A stretch of 64,000 nucleotides of DNA from Streptococcus viridans (GCF_900636365.1 NZ_LR134266.1:695501-759500), one strand, 5' to 3'; counted from the first letter of the stretch, positions 39,674 to 49,313 are shown. Translations and numbers: made by a program. Notes: generated by a model not told the origin, from the letters alone.

Positions 39674-39700
39674 CATGATTATATCATATCGATCAAAGAA

Positions 39701-39799
39701 ATGAAATATTTACCAAAAGCCATTACCTGGCTACGGTCCGGAAAGAAGCGATTTGAAGATTTAAGTATAGAAACAGTAAGTAAGGTTCAAATTGGCTAG
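39701..39799 (+). pseudogene. Short coding remnant resembling the C-terminus of a phage replication protein
   Basis: The frame reads MKYLPKAITWLRSGKKRFED... and stops after 32 codons. The pattern (aromatic-Leu-Pro-x-Ala-x-x-Trp-Leu) is similar to the C-terminal end of phage replisome-organiser proteins. There is no Shine-Dalgarno, and the upstream part is missing. Together with the broken genes downstream it suggests decayed mobile DNA between har and truB. From 39800 to 40040 I see only AT-rich sequence and a TATAAT at about 39981. Confidence 0.25.
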
Positions 39800-40043
39800 A
39801 TAAAAAATAAAAAGGTTGTTTATTCAGCCTTTTCTATTTTCTGTTATAACGGCAATCGAGTGACTACGTAATTGACTACGTTTTTATTCGTTTGAGCATT
39901 ATCTGACAGTACCTAAAATATAGTAAAATCAACTATCCGCACTTAATTGGTAACTGATAGAATGTATTTAATTTTCATGGTATAATAAAGGGTCGGTGAC
40001 TAGGGTGGTCACACATGAGATAGAAAGAGCAATTCTAATAGAC

Positions 40044-40288
40044 GGAATTATCAATCTAAAAAAAGAAGCAGGGATGACTTCACATGATGTGGTCTTTAAA
40101 CTGCGGAAAATCTTAGGAACTAAGAAGATTGGCAATGGAGGGACTCTGGAGCCGGATGTGGTGGGAGTGCTCCGATTGCCGTAGGAAAAGCGACCCGGAT
40201 GGTTGAATTTATGCAGGATGAGGGTAAAATCTACGTGGGAGAAATCACTTTGGGATTTTCTACCACGACGGAAGATGCCAGTGGGGGT
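40044..40288 (+). pseudogene. truB: truB fragment (first ~80 codons, frameshifted)
   Basis: The sequence encodes [27 protein letters not shown]..., which matches the start of intact truB at 41812. A one-base deletion near 40170 breaks the frame after GVL. Homology then continues in another frame through the segment matching [26 protein letters not shown] and ends abruptly at about 40288. The catalytic GTLDP of TruB reads GTLEP here. DNA differs from intact truB at many third positions, so this is an old or foreign copy and not a recent duplicate. Confidence 0.85.
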
Positions 40289-40311
40289 TAAAAGGAGACT
40301 TTCAATCTGCC

Positions 40312-40728
40312 ATGGAAAATATGTCCAAGTATAATTTGAAAAAAATTTGGGGTAGATTAAGAGACGATACATTTCTAATATCAAGCTTTGAGCTATTAAA
40401 AGTTTGCATTCATCTTCAAGATGCACAAGATATTGCTTTCTTTGAGGAACAATTGTCCAAGGCGCCAGATTCGAAAGATGGTAAGGCAAAACTCGTTGCT
40501 CAAGCCATAAAAGATATCGTGTTTAATCAAGAAGTGAACGACTACTTCGACACTGCCGAATCAGAAAGTAATCTAGCTCGAATCATGTTCTCTTATTACG
40601 GAGCTCTCAATGCCCAATTAATAGGAGATGAAGCTCGTGCTCGTAGTTTGTTTGAAAGCATCGCCCATGAAAATCCAGAACTATTTTATGTTCAGGAAGC
40701 GCAGAAATATTTAGAAGGAGAAAACTGA
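40312..40728 (+). CDS. Hypothetical TPR-like protein in the accessory patch
   Basis: The 138-residue soluble, acidic, helical protein has a C-terminal helix pair ([23 protein letters not shown]) resembling a tetratricopeptide repeat. AAAGGAGA precedes the start, only about 20 bases after the end of the truB fragment. The stop overlaps the start of the DUF4176-like gene (TGATG). Translational coupling suggests both came from one operon, probably a type VII secretion-linked module. Function unknown. Confidence 0.6.
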   Translation: MENMSKYNLKKIWGRLRDDTFLISSFELLKVCIHLQDAQDIAFFEEQLSKAPDSKDGKAKLVAQAIKDIVFNQEVNDYFDTAESESNLARIMFSYYGALNAQLIGDEARARSLFESIAHENPELFYVQEAQKYLEGEN

Positions 40729-40841
40729 TGTCGGAACGTAGAGCTTTACCGATTGGGAGTGTTGTTCGGGTGAGAGAAGGTGTGGAGCCTGTCATGATTG
40801 TTAATCATTGTCCAGATACTAAAAAGCAGAGGCAAAAGTGA
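40728..40841 (+). pseudogene. Truncated DUF4176-like gene
   Basis: The frame encodes 37 residues, starting [18 protein letters not shown] and then PVMIVNH. This fits the first third of DUF4176 proteins (LPIGSVV-x-L-x-G-x-x-x-x-MI), which are normally about 80 residues or more. DUF4176 genes are found in type VII secretion and LXG toxin loci of Firmicutes. The rest of the domain is missing, and the sequence passes into an unrelated hydrophobic tail before the next gene, so this is a remnant. Confidence 0.5.
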
Positions 40842-40885
40842 AACTAGGACCATTTGGATTGGGCTTATTAATAGGGGGGTAAAAC

Positions 40886-41647
40886 ATGGAAATACAATTA
40901 AAATTACGTGGAAACTCAGAAGGATTTATCCTTGAGTCAAAATTACCTGATGATGAACATTGGACTGAAAGAATTGAAATCGTTCAAGAAGATGAAGGTT
41001 ATCGTCTATATGCAAAAGATGTAGAAATTCTAGTCTTGAAAGTATCAGAATTCATTTCTAAGAAGAAAAGAATAGTCGCAAGAGGGTTAAATAAGGATTT
41101 GATTTATTATGAAGAAAAAAGATTTGAACATTTATGGGAACAAGCATACTGGCATGGAGTTTTTCAATTTAATTTAAATAACTATGAAATGACGAGTGTA
41201 GGTTCAGGTAGCAAAGGAGATATTTCACCTGTCACAAAAGATGGCATTCCGATTGCCGTTAATGCTGCAAGTAATATTGCAATTGCTGGAAAGAGAAACT
41301 TTTCTCTCTATACTGAAAATATTGACGAAATTGACAATTTACTGATGTTTTACGTAATTGATTATATTAGGGGATATGACTTTTTAGATATTGATTCTTT
41401 ATCTGCAAGATATCGTTTCTTTTATCAATTCGATGATCGCTCAGCTATAACGAAGGAACATTTAGATATGCTTCCAGAGGAGAGAAGACCTTCTAAGTTA
41501 GAGGCGTTTATCATTTATTTTTTATCAGCCTTCCTTGTTGTGGGTGTAAGCTTGGTATCATTACGCCCTTTGTTCGCATTTTTAGTAGGATTACTAATAC
41601 ATTATATTTATACTATCTTAAAGAATTGGAGAGACAGAGGTGAATAG
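40886..41647 (+). CDS. Orphan membrane protein, possible immunity or accessory protein
   Basis: The 253-residue protein has a soluble N-terminal region of about 200 residues, rich in beta-prone segments, and two closely spaced membrane helices near the C-terminus (about residues 205-245). It ends ILKNWRDRGE. The Shine-Dalgarno is GGGGGG, and base composition is more A/T-rich than the flanking core genes. I do not recognise the family. Its position beside a DUF4176 remnant suggests a leftover from a toxin-immunity module; this is inference from context only. From 41648 to 41811 I see no gene. Confidence 0.6.
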   Translation: MEIQLKLRGNSEGFILESKLPDDEHWTERIEIVQEDEGYRLYAKDVEILVLKVSEFISKKKRIVARGLNKDLIYYEEKRFEHLWEQAYWHGVFQFNLNNYEMTSVGSGSKGDISPVTKDGIPIAVNAASNIAIAGKRNFSLYTENIDEIDNLLMFYVIDYIRGYDFLDIDSLSARYRFFYQFDDRSAITKEHLDMLPEERRPSKLEAFIIYFLSAFLVVGVSLVSLRPLFAFLVGLLIHYIYTILKNWRDRGE

Positions 41648-41811
41648 TAGGGTATTTACCTATTGATTTATTATTGATACTACATTAAAAGAAATATTAA
41701 AAAGGTGCCAATAGCCTAATTAAAGGCATGAGAGGATGGTTTAAATGATACTGGAACGAATGAAAAAAATTTTATTAACCACATGATGAGAAAGGAAATC
41801 AGAAAGCAAAC

Positions 41812-42708
41812 ATGAACGGTATTATCAACTTAAAAAAAGAAGCAGGCATGACTTCGCATGATGCGGTTTTTAAATTGCGTAAGATTTTAGGGACTAAGAA
41901 GATTGGCCATGGTGGGACCTTGGATCCTGATGTGGTTGGCGTTTTACCTATTGCAGTTGGTAAAGCTACGCGCATGGTAGAGTTTATGCAGGATGAGGGC
42001 AAGGTCTACGAGGGGGAAATCACTCTTGGCTATTCAACGACGACCGAGGATGCTAGTGGGGAAGTTGTCGCAGAGACTCCTGTTTTGTCTCCGCTGGATG
42101 AAAAGCTTGTTGATGAAGCGATTGCGAGTTTGACTGGTCCTATCACTCAAATCCCACCAATGTACTCGGCTGTCAAAGTCAATGGTCGCAAGCTCTATGA
42201 ATATGCGCGTGCAGGTGAAGAAGTGGAACGGCCTGTGCGGCAAGTGACCATTTATGACTTTACGCGTACCAGTGATATTGGCTACGAGGAAGGCCTGGCC
42301 CGTTTTCGCTTCCGGGTCAAATGCAGCAAGGGGACCTATATCCGGACCTTGTCGGTGGACCTTGGTCAAAAGTTGGGTTATGCAGCCCATATGTCTCATT
42401 TGACTAGAACCAGTGCCGCTGGTTTGTCATTAGAAGATGCCCTAACCCTGGAAGAAGTGGCTGAAAAGGTAAGTCAAGGAGATTTGAGCTTCCTTCACCC
42501 ACTTGAGATTGGAACCGGGGATCTGGAAAAAGTGGAGCTGACAGTAGAAGAGGTCGGCGAAGTCCAAGTGGGACGCTTTATTCCAGTTGAGAGCGAAGCC
42601 AGAGAGTTAGCTGCTTTTTACCAAGAGAAATTGATAGCCATTTTAGAAAAAAGGGAAGAACTTTACAAACCTCGCAAGGTTTTTCTGACAGAAAGTGTGT
42701 TACAATAA
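41812..42708 (+). CDS. truB: tRNA pseudouridine(55) synthase TruB
   Basis: TruB isomerises U55 in the T-loop of tRNAs. The 298-residue protein has the catalytic motif [13 protein letters not shown] (Asp at about residue 41), the YSAVKVNG segment and a C-terminal PUA-like domain. It is complete and of normal length. It lies downstream of an accessory patch that starts with a decayed truB fragment, so this copy may have arrived with or been restored by that insertion. It is 4 bases upstream of ribF. Confidence 0.96.
   Translation: MNGIINLKKEAGMTSHDAVFKLRKILGTKKIGHGGTLDPDVVGVLPIAVGKATRMVEFMQDEGKVYEGEITLGYSTTTEDASGEVVAETPVLSPLDEKLVDEAIASLTGPITQIPPMYSAVKVNGRKLYEYARAGEEVERPVRQVTIYDFTRTSDIGYEEGLARFRFRVKCSKGTYIRTLSVDLGQKLGYAAHMSHLTRTSAAGLSLEDALTLEEVAEKVSQGDLSFLHPLEIGTGDLEKVELTVEEVGEVQVGRFIPVESEARELAAFYQEKLIAILEKREELYKPRKVFLTESVLQ
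42698..42706 (+). promoter_or_regulatory. Extended -10 at the ribF start
   Basis: TGTTACAAT (TGn plus TACAAT at 42701-42706) ends 6 bases before the ribF ATG, which lacks a Shine-Dalgarno. A transcript from here would start at or next to the ATG. Confidence 0.4.
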
Positions 42709-42712
42709 ATTT

Positions 42713-43630
42713 ATGAACATTTGTTATGTAACTAGTGAAAAAGAAATAAAAGCTCAAGCAGATGCCGTTCTTGTCTTGGGCTATTTTGACGGTCTTCATC
42801 GTGGGCATCAGGAGCTCTTTCGGACAGCTCGCACCATTGCCGATGAGCAAGGACTTCGAGTAGCTGTTTTGACCTTTCCAGAATCTCCAAAATTGGCTTT
42901 TGCCCGTTACCAACCAGAATTACTCCTCCACCTCCAAAATCCAGAGGAGCGTTTTAAACGAATGGAAGAACTTGGAGTCGATGATCTTTATCTCATTGAT
43001 TTTACCAGTGATTTTGCGGCTCATACAGCTGAAGAATTCGTTGCTACCTACCTAACAAGACTTCGAGCGCGTGTCTTAGTGGCAGGCTTTGATTATAGCT
43101 TTGGTAGCGACAAGAAAGTAGCTAGTGATTTGGAAACCTATTTTAAAGGCCAAGTCATAGTGGTTCCACCTGTCCTAGACCAGGGCGAAAAAATCAGCTC
43201 AACTCGTATTCGGCAGGCCATTGCATCAGGCCAAGTGAAAGAAGCAGCTGATCTTTTAGGCTATCCCTTATCCAGCCGTGGTATCGTAGTCCATGGTGAT
43301 GCACGGGGTCGTACCATTGGTTTTCCAACAGCCAATCTGGCGCCTATCGATCGCACCCATCTCCCTCAGGATGGTGTTTATGTCGTCGAAGTAGAAGTGC
43401 TGGGGAAACGTCACCGTGGGATGGCTTCTGTAGGGAAAAACTCCACCTTTGATGGGACGGAGCTTCGCTTTGAAGCCAATATCTTTGATTTTTCAAAAGA
43501 TATTTATGGGCACACCATTCGGATTTTTTGGTTAGACAAGATTCGAGAAATGGTCAAATTTGACAGTGTAGAAGCTCTTGTAGAGCAACTACGCCAGGAT
43601 GAGATTTTGGCTCGTCAATGGACAAATTAA
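42713..43630 (+). CDS. ribF: Bifunctional riboflavin kinase / FAD synthetase
   Basis: RibF phosphorylates riboflavin to FMN and adenylylates FMN to FAD. The 305-residue protein has the N-terminal adenylyltransferase motif GYFDGLHRGHQ and the ISSTRIR segment. The C-terminal kinase domain has GRTIGFPTANL. ATG at 42713 gives the family N-terminus; an in-frame GTG at 42695 overlaps truB. It forms the conserved truB-ribF pair and has its own terminator. Confidence 0.96.
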   Translation: MNICYVTSEKEIKAQADAVLVLGYFDGLHRGHQELFRTARTIADEQGLRVAVLTFPESPKLAFARYQPELLLHLQNPEERFKRMEELGVDDLYLIDFTSDFAAHTAEEFVATYLTRLRARVLVAGFDYSFGSDKKVASDLETYFKGQVIVVPPVLDQGEKISSTRIRQAIASGQVKEAADLLGYPLSSRGIVVHGDARGRTIGFPTANLAPIDRTHLPQDGVYVVEVEVLGKRHRGMASVGKNSTFDGTELRFEANIFDFSKDIYGHTIRIFWLDKIREMVKFDSVEALVEQLRQDEILARQWTN

Positions 43631-43640
43631 TTTTTGTTAG

Positions 43641-43668
43641 AAATTCTCCCTTAAGGGGAGAATTTTCT
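43641..43668 (+). terminator. Terminator of truB-ribF
   Basis: AAATTCTCCC-TTA-AGGGGAGAATTT is followed by T residues. Confidence 0.85.
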
Positions 43669-43757
43669 TTGTCTAAATTAAAAAATCACTATGCAAGCAC
43701 GGAATAATTTTGTATAATAGAGTCAGCTAAGTGTGTCCAAAAAAAGAAGAGAAGAAC

Positions 43758-44159
43758 ATGATTACATTATTTTTGTCTCCGAGTTGTACATCCTGTCGGA
43801 AGGCCCGGGCTTGGTTAGAAAAACATGAGGTTCCTTTTAAGGAACACAATATTATGACGAGTCCTCTAACAACTGAGGAGTTGCGTAATATTTTAGCTCT
43901 AACTGAGAACGGTACAGACGATATTATTTCAACTCGTTCTAAAATTTTTCAGAAGTTAAATGTTGATGTAGAGGATTTATCGATTTCTGCTTTAATCAAG
44001 TTGATTGAGGAAAATCCTAGTCTTTTGCGTCGACCAATTATTCTAGACAAGAAACGGATGCAAATCGGTTTTAATGAGGATGAAATTCGCGCATTTCTCC
44101 CTCGAGGATATCGTAAGGAAGAGTTAAGATCTGCTACATTAAGAGCGGAGATCCATTAA
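43758..44159 (+). CDS. spx: Spx/ArsC-family redox-sensing regulator
   Basis: Spx proteins bind the RNA polymerase alpha C-terminal domain and switch transcription under thiol stress. The 133-residue protein has the thioredoxin-like fold with the redox switch CTSC (Cys10 and Cys13) and the conserved [21 protein letters not shown]. The start at 43758 ([13 protein letters not shown]) follows AGAAGAGAAG; the longer frame from 43731 adds unconserved residues. A good TATAAT lies at about 43714. It is followed closely by the UPF0223 gene. Streptococci carry more than one Spx paralogue; I cannot say which this is. Confidence 0.92.
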   Translation: MITLFLSPSCTSCRKARAWLEKHEVPFKEHNIMTSPLTTEELRNILALTENGTDDIISTRSKIFQKLNVDVEDLSISALIKLIEENPSLLRRPIILDKKRMQIGFNEDEIRAFLPRGYRKEELRSATLRAEIH

Positions 44160-44160
44160 T

Positions 44161-44439
44161 ATGAATAAGAATTATAGTTACCCACTCGATTTATCGTGGA
44201 GCACTGAAGAGCTTGCTTCGGTGCTTTCTTTTTTTAATCAGGTTGAACAAGCCTATGAACAAAAGGCAGATGCTCGTATCTACCTAGAAGCCTATAAGGC
44301 CTTTAAGAAAGTTGTCCCAAGTATTGGCGAAGAAAAGCGTCTGGGCAAGGAGTTTGAAGAGGTCAGCGGCTACTCACTTTACCGCGCAACCAAAGCCGCG
44401 AAAGAAAAAGGGGAAGGATGGTTTTCGATTGATCAATAA
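44161..44439 (+). CDS. UPF0223 family protein
   Basis: The 92-residue acidic protein starts [17 protein letters not shown] and matches the UPF0223 family of Firmicutes. It is predicted to be helical and cytosolic, with unknown function. It starts one base after the spx stop and overlaps the following phosphatase gene by 11 bases, so the three genes are probably one transcript. Confidence 0.88.
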   Translation: MNKNYSYPLDLSWSTEELASVLSFFNQVEQAYEQKADARIYLEAYKAFKKVVPSIGEEKRLGKEFEEVSGYSLYRATKAAKEKGEGWFSIDQ

Positions 44440-45202
44440 ATTAGAATTTGCTAAGACCATTGTCAAAGAAGCAGGAAGCTATCTAAGAGAACACTTACAT
44501 GACCAGCTAGCAATTACAGTCAAAACAAATCCGACGGATTTGGTGACTCAGATGGACCAAGAAGTGCAAGCAACCCTGGTTGGCAAGATTTTAGAAGCCT
44601 ATCCAGAAGACCACATTTTTGCGGAAGAGGATGACCTTCGTGCACCTATTCGTTCCGGTAAGGTCTGGGTCATTGATCCCATTGATGGGACCAATAATTT
44701 TGTGACCCAAAAAGAAGATTTTGCTGTTATGGTTGCCTATTTTGAAGAAGGTCTTGGCCAGTTTGGCTTGATCTATGATGTCATGCGCGACCATCTCTTT
44801 TTTGGTGGAAAGGATTCTGGAGTCTTTTGCAATGACAAAGAACTGAAACCCTTTCAAAATCGGCCTCTTGGGGACTTATTAGTGGCTTCTAATGTCGGCA
44901 TGCTCAAGTCCAACGCCTGGGGTATGGCTGATCTGGGAGCAGAGTGCTTGGGAATTCGGGTCTACGGGAGCGCTGGTATCAGCTTTACCAAGATTCTATC
45001 TGGTGGCATGTTAGGCTACTTTAGCTATATCTGGCCTTGGGATTATGCCGCTGCAGCTATTATGGGCGAGTGCCTCGGATACTCAGTCTTGACCTTGGAA
45101 GGGAAAGAACCTAACTATGAGACCTTGGAGCCTATCATGATGGTCCCAACTTGTAAACTAGATGAGATTCAACCTTTTTTGACGAAAGGAAAAGACGCAT
45201 GA
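44429..45202 (+). CDS. Inositol monophosphatase-family phosphatase
   Basis: The 257-residue enzyme has the metal-binding motifs of the IMPase family: [15 protein letters not shown] and the C-terminal WPWDYAA. It probably dephosphorylates a small phosphorylated metabolite; candidates in bacteria include inositol phosphate and 3'-phosphoadenosine phosphate. TTG at 44429 is chosen because GGGAAGGA lies upstream and [16 protein letters not shown] is the expected first helix; an earlier start would run far into UPF0223. It overlaps the rRNA methyltransferase start by 4 bases. Confidence 0.88.
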   Translation: MINKLEFAKTIVKEAGSYLREHLHDQLAITVKTNPTDLVTQMDQEVQATLVGKILEAYPEDHIFAEEDDLRAPIRSGKVWVIDPIDGTNNFVTQKEDFAVMVAYFEEGLGQFGLIYDVMRDHLFFGGKDSGVFCNDKELKPFQNRPLGDLLVASNVGMLKSNAWGMADLGAECLGIRVYGSAGISFTKILSGGMLGYFSYIWPWDYAAAAIMGECLGYSVLTLEGKEPNYETLEPIMMVPTCKLDEIQPFLTKGKDA

Positions 45203-46503
45203 CCTTTCCTCAAGGATTTAAAGAAAAGTATACCCAATTACTTGGAGAGGAGGCCGAGGCTTTCTTTCAAACCTTTGACGAGCCGGCCGTATCTGCCTAT
45301 CGAACCAATCCGTTAAAGGCGGAGCAAATCAGAGGTAATGAGCCTATTCCAGGTATGCCTTGGAGTTACTATGGTAAGGTGTCGGGAAAATCCATTGCCC
45401 ATGTCACTGGACTGGTCTACTCACAAGAACCTGCTGCTCAAATGGTAGCCCAAGTTGCGCATCCAAGTCCGGGTATGAAGGTCTTGGATCTTGCGGCAGC
45501 CCCTGGCGGGAAGACGACCCACTTGCTTTCTTATTTAGACGATCAAGGACTTCTCGTTTCTAATGAAATTCACAAGGGTCGCTCCAAGATTTTGGTCGAG
45601 AATGTCGAACGTTTTGGGGCTCGTAACGTCGTGGTGACCAATGAATCAGCTGAGCGCTTGGCAAAGGTTTTTCCAGCCTATTTTGATCTGATTGTTTTGG
45701 ATGCTCCGTGTTCTGGTGAAGGAATGTTCCGGAAGCAGCCAGATGCCATGGACTACTGGCACCCAGATTATCCAGCTCAATGTGCTGGTCTTCAAAGAGA
45801 AATTTTAACAGATGCTATCAAGATGTTGGCACCAGGTGGACAGCTAGTTTATTCGACCTGTACCTGGGCACCGGAAGAGAATGAAGAGATTATCTCTTGG
45901 CTCTTAGAAGAATATGAGTTGGAATTGCTACCGATTGAAAAAATCAATGGCATGGTAGAGGGGATCGGCTATCCTGAAACAGCCCGGATGTATCCCCATC
46001 GTTTCAAAGGGGAAGGGCAATTTGTTGCTAAATTCCTTTATCGGGGAGAGCCTGAAGTTAAGAAGATCAAGGAAGGACGTTCCAATCTAACGGCTGAGCA
46101 GAAGAAACTGTGGCAAGCTTTTGCCAAGGACTGTTTAGCCATTGATTTAGAGGGTCTCTACCAGTGTTTTGGAGATCAGCTTTATCTCTTACCTGTTGGT
46201 CTCCCTGATTTAAAAAAGGTCAAGATTGCTCGCAATGGATTGCACCTTGGAACCTTTAAGAAAAATCGCTTTGAACCTAGCTTTGCTTTGGGCCTAGCTC
46301 TGAAACCAGATCAAGTGAAGAAATCGGTCAGCTTGTCGGATCCAGACTTTATGAAGTACGTGGCTGGAGAGACTATTCAGCTAGATCAAGACTACCCAAA
46401 TGGTTGGTATCAGGTCCTGGCTGGAGGCAATGGTTTAGGTTTTGCAAAAGTGACTGGACGGACCTTAAAAAATTTCTTTCCTAAAGGTTTGAGATTTAGA
46501 TAA
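45199..46503 (+). CDS. RsmF-type rRNA cytosine-C5 methyltransferase
   Basis: The 434-residue NOL1/NOP2/Sun-family enzyme has the AdoMet loop DLAAAPGGKTTH, motif IV DAPCSGEGMF and motif VI with the catalytic Cys (STCTWAPEEN). A C-terminal extension of the YebU/RsmF type follows. It likely makes m5C in 16S rRNA; the exact position cannot be told from sequence. The start overlaps the phosphatase stop (ATGA). Confidence 0.9.
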   Translation: MTFPQGFKEKYTQLLGEEAEAFFQTFDEPAVSAYRTNPLKAEQIRGNEPIPGMPWSYYGKVSGKSIAHVTGLVYSQEPAAQMVAQVAHPSPGMKVLDLAAAPGGKTTHLLSYLDDQGLLVSNEIHKGRSKILVENVERFGARNVVVTNESAERLAKVFPAYFDLIVLDAPCSGEGMFRKQPDAMDYWHPDYPAQCAGLQREILTDAIKMLAPGGQLVYSTCTWAPEENEEIISWLLEEYELELLPIEKINGMVEGIGYPETARMYPHRFKGEGQFVAKFLYRGEPEVKKIKEGRSNLTAEQKKLWQAFAKDCLAIDLEGLYQCFGDQLYLLPVGLPDLKKVKIARNGLHLGTFKKNRFEPSFALGLALKPDQVKKSVSLSDPDFMKYVAGETIQLDQDYPNGWYQVLAGGNGLGFAKVTGRTLKNFFPKGLRFR

Positions 46504-46632
46504 ATTATTAGGAAATGCCGTCTTTCTATGTTATAGTGGAAATAGAGTGATTCTTGCTAGAATACTAGAAGATAACAAGTGTTTAGAGATAAGATTTAAA
46601 CGATATTTGATTATGATTCAAGGAGACTTACA

Positions 46633-47499
46633 TTGAATAAATGCAAAAAGCTAGTCCTTGGGCTAGCAACAGTAGCACTTGCAGCTTCTCTTTCTGCCTG
46701 TGCGTCTTGGATTGACCGTGGAGAAGCGATTACAGCTGTTGGATCAACAGCCCTACAACCGCTCGTTGAAGGGGTGGTAGATCGTTATATTGAAGAGCAT
46801 CCCGGTAAGATTGTTAATGTCCAAGGGGGTGGATCTGGTACAGGTCTTTCTCAGGTCCAATCAGGAGCTGTCGACATTGGAAATAGTGACCTTTTTGCAG
46901 AGGAAAAAGATGGCATCGATGCTTCTAGCTTGGTGGATCATCAAGTAGCAGTAGCAGGAACAGCCATCATTGCGAACAAGGGGATTTCCGTAGACGATTT
47001 AACTACTGAACAATTGCGTAAGATTTTTACTGGTGAATATACCAACTGGAAGCAATTGGGTGGTGAGGACTTGGAAATTACCATTGTGAACCGGGCAGTA
47101 GGATCTGGTAGCCGTGCTGTATTCGATGACATCATCATGGACGGCAAAGACCCTAAACAGGCTCAGGAACAGGATTCCAACGGAATGGTGAAGAACATTG
47201 TTTCCCAGACTCCAGGTGCCATTTCTTATCTGGCCTTTACCTACGTGGATGATAGTGTCAAAACCATGAAGTTAAATGGCTATGAACCAACTAAGGAAAA
47301 CGTAGTGAATAATAACTGGCCAATTTGGTCCTATGAACACATGTATACCAAGGGTGAGCCAAGTAAACTGGCAAAGAAATTCTTGGATTATATGATGACA
47401 GATGAGGTCCAGCAGGAAATCGTTGGTAAGATGGGCTATATCCCAATCAATGATATGAAAGTCAGCCGTGATCTTGACGGTAACATTACGAAGAAATAA
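46633..47499 (+). CDS. pstS: Phosphate-binding lipoprotein PstS
   Basis: PstS captures inorganic phosphate outside the cell for the PstCAB importer. The 288-residue precursor has a lipoprotein signal with lipobox LSAC (Cys23) and the PBP-like phosphate-binding segments GSTALQPL and GSGSR. The start is TTG at 46633, with AAGGAGA 7 bases upstream. It opens pstS-pstC-pstA-pstB-pstB-phoU, which is complete here. The roughly 130-base gap upstream should contain its promoter, but I see no clear consensus box. Confidence 0.95.
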   Translation: MNKCKKLVLGLATVALAASLSACASWIDRGEAITAVGSTALQPLVEGVVDRYIEEHPGKIVNVQGGGSGTGLSQVQSGAVDIGNSDLFAEEKDGIDASSLVDHQVAVAGTAIIANKGISVDDLTTEQLRKIFTGEYTNWKQLGGEDLEITIVNRAVGSGSRAVFDDIIMDGKDPKQAQEQDSNGMVKNIVSQTPGAISYLAFTYVDDSVKTMKLNGYEPTKENVVNNNWPIWSYEHMYTKGEPSKLAKKFLDYMMTDEVQQEIVGKMGYIPINDMKVSRDLDGNITKK

Positions 47500-47516
47500 G
47501 AAGAATTAGGTAAAAC

Positions 47517-48428
47517 ATGAACGAAGTAGCAAAAAAAATGCTCGCAAAGTCCAATAATTCTCGTTTGGAAAAATTTGGTAAAACCATTACTTTCTGCTGT
47601 ATGAGTTTGATTGTCTTTGTTGTAGCTTTGATTTTGATTTTTGTAGCCCAAAAGGGATTATCGACCTTCTTTGTCAACAAGGTTAATGTCTTTAGTTTCC
47701 TTTTTGGATCCACTTGGAATCCGTCAGGGAAAGAATTTGGGGCTTTGCCAATGATCTTGGGTTCCTTCATTGTAACCCTTTTGTCTGCCTTGGTGGCGAC
47801 GCCTTTTGCCATCGGTGCGGCAGTCTTTATGACAGAGGTTTCTCCAAAGGGAGCTCGTCTCTTACAACCAGCCATTGAGTTGTTGGTAGGGATCCCTTCT
47901 GTTGTTTACGGATTTATTGGTTTGCAAGTGGTGGTTCCATTTGTTCGTTCCATCTTTGGTGGGACAGGGTTTGGAATCTTGTCAGGGGTCTTTGTCCTCT
48001 TTGTCATGATTCTTCCAACTGTGACCTTTATGACAACAGACAGCTTACGGGCAGTACCTCGTCACTATCGGGAAGCGAGTATGGCTATGGGAGCGACTCG
48101 TTGGCAAACCATCTGGCATGTCACCTTAAAGGCTGCTCGCTCCGGTATTTTTACGGCAGTTGTCTTTGGAATGGCGCGTGCTTTTGGTGAAGCCTTGGCT
48201 ATTCAGATGGTAGTCGGAAACTCAGCGGTTGTTCCAACATCTTTAACGACTCCAGCTTCCACCTTAACCTCTATTTTGACTATGGGTATCGGAAATACCG
48301 TTATGGGAACAGTTAACAACAACGTTCTCTGGTCACTTGCCTTGGTGCTCTTGCTGATGAGTTTGGCATTCAACAGCGTTATCAAATTGATCACGAAAGA
48401 AAGAGGTAAGAAGAACTATGCACGCTAA
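47517..48428 (+). CDS. pstC: Phosphate ABC transporter permease PstC
   Basis: The 303-residue permease has six membrane helices and the EAA-like cytoplasmic loop (REASMAMGATRWQTIWHVTLKAAR) that contacts the ATPase. It overlaps pstA by 11 bases. Confidence 0.95.
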   Translation: MNEVAKKMLAKSNNSRLEKFGKTITFCCMSLIVFVVALILIFVAQKGLSTFFVNKVNVFSFLFGSTWNPSGKEFGALPMILGSFIVTLLSALVATPFAIGAAVFMTEVSPKGARLLQPAIELLVGIPSVVYGFIGLQVVVPFVRSIFGGTGFGILSGVFVLFVMILPTVTFMTTDSLRAVPRHYREASMAMGATRWQTIWHVTLKAARSGIFTAVVFGMARAFGEALAIQMVVGNSAVVPTSLTTPASTLTSILTMGIGNTVMGTVNNNVLWSLALVLLLMSLAFNSVIKLITKERGKKNYAR

Positions 48429-49302
48429 AAAAATAGATAAGATAGCAACAGGAATTCTCTATGCTATTGCTGGAATTATTGTTACGATTCTTGCCTCTTT
48501 GATTCTCTATATCCTGGTTAGAGGGTTACCGCATGTGTCTTGGACCTTCTTGACCAGCAAATCCTCTTCTTACCAAGCAGGTGGAGGGATTGGGATTCAG
48601 CTCTATAATTCCTTCTTCCTCTTAGTCATTACCTTGATTATTTCCTTCCCACTTTCTTTGGGGGCAGGGATCTACTTGTCAGAGTATGCCAAGAAGGGCC
48701 CATTGACCAACTTGGTTCGGACCTGTATTGAGATCTTGTCTTCTCTCCCATCGGTCGTAGTCGGTCTCTTTGGCTACTTGGTCTTTGTAGTGCAGTTCCA
48801 ATATGGCTTCTCGATTATTTCTGGAGCCTTGGCCTTGACGGTCTTTAACCTGCCACAGATGACGCGGAACATTGAAGATAGTTTGCAAAACGTCCACCAT
48901 ACACAAAGAGAGGCAGGACTTGCGCTTGGGATTTCTCGTTGGGAAACCGTGATTCACGTGGTGGTACCGGAAGCTTTACCAAGTATCATTACGGGTGTTG
49001 TACTAGCTTCTGGACGGATTTTTGGGGAAGCAGCGGCCTTGATTTATACAGCCGGTCAGTCTGCCCCAGCCTTGGATTGGAGTAACTGGAACCTCTTTAG
49101 TGTGACCAGTCCGATCTCTATTTTCCGTCAAGCAGAAACACTAGCAGTCCACATTTGGAAGGTCAATAGTGAAGGAACCATTCCAGATGCTATTGAAGTA
49201 TCCGCTGGATCTGCAGCAGTTTTGTTGATCTTCATTTTGATTTTCAACTTTGGAGCGCGTAAGCTCGGTACTTACCTCCATAAGAAATTAACCTCAGCAT
49301 AA
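48418..49302 (+). CDS. pstA: Phosphate ABC transporter permease PstA
   Basis: The 294-residue partner permease has six helices and an EAA-type loop (REAGLALGISRWETVIHVVVPEA). It overlaps the pstC gene and is followed by pstB after 11 bases. Confidence 0.95.
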   Translation: MHAKKIDKIATGILYAIAGIIVTILASLILYILVRGLPHVSWTFLTSKSSSYQAGGGIGIQLYNSFFLLVITLIISFPLSLGAGIYLSEYAKKGPLTNLVRTCIEILSSLPSVVVGLFGYLVFVVQFQYGFSIISGALALTVFNLPQMTRNIEDSLQNVHHTQREAGLALGISRWETVIHVVVPEALPSIITGVVLASGRIFGEAAALIYTAGQSAPALDWSNWNLFSVTSPISIFRQAETLAVHIWKVNSEGTIPDAIEVSAGSAAVLLIFILIFNFGARKLGTYLHKKLTSA

Positions 49303-49313
49303 AAGGAGAAGAA

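Noticed and set aside
39449..39690. Reading the minus-strand RNA as a riboswitch leader of har
   Set aside because: It ends in a complete terminator with no visible anti-terminator, and har has separate start signals downstream, so an independent small RNA is simpler.
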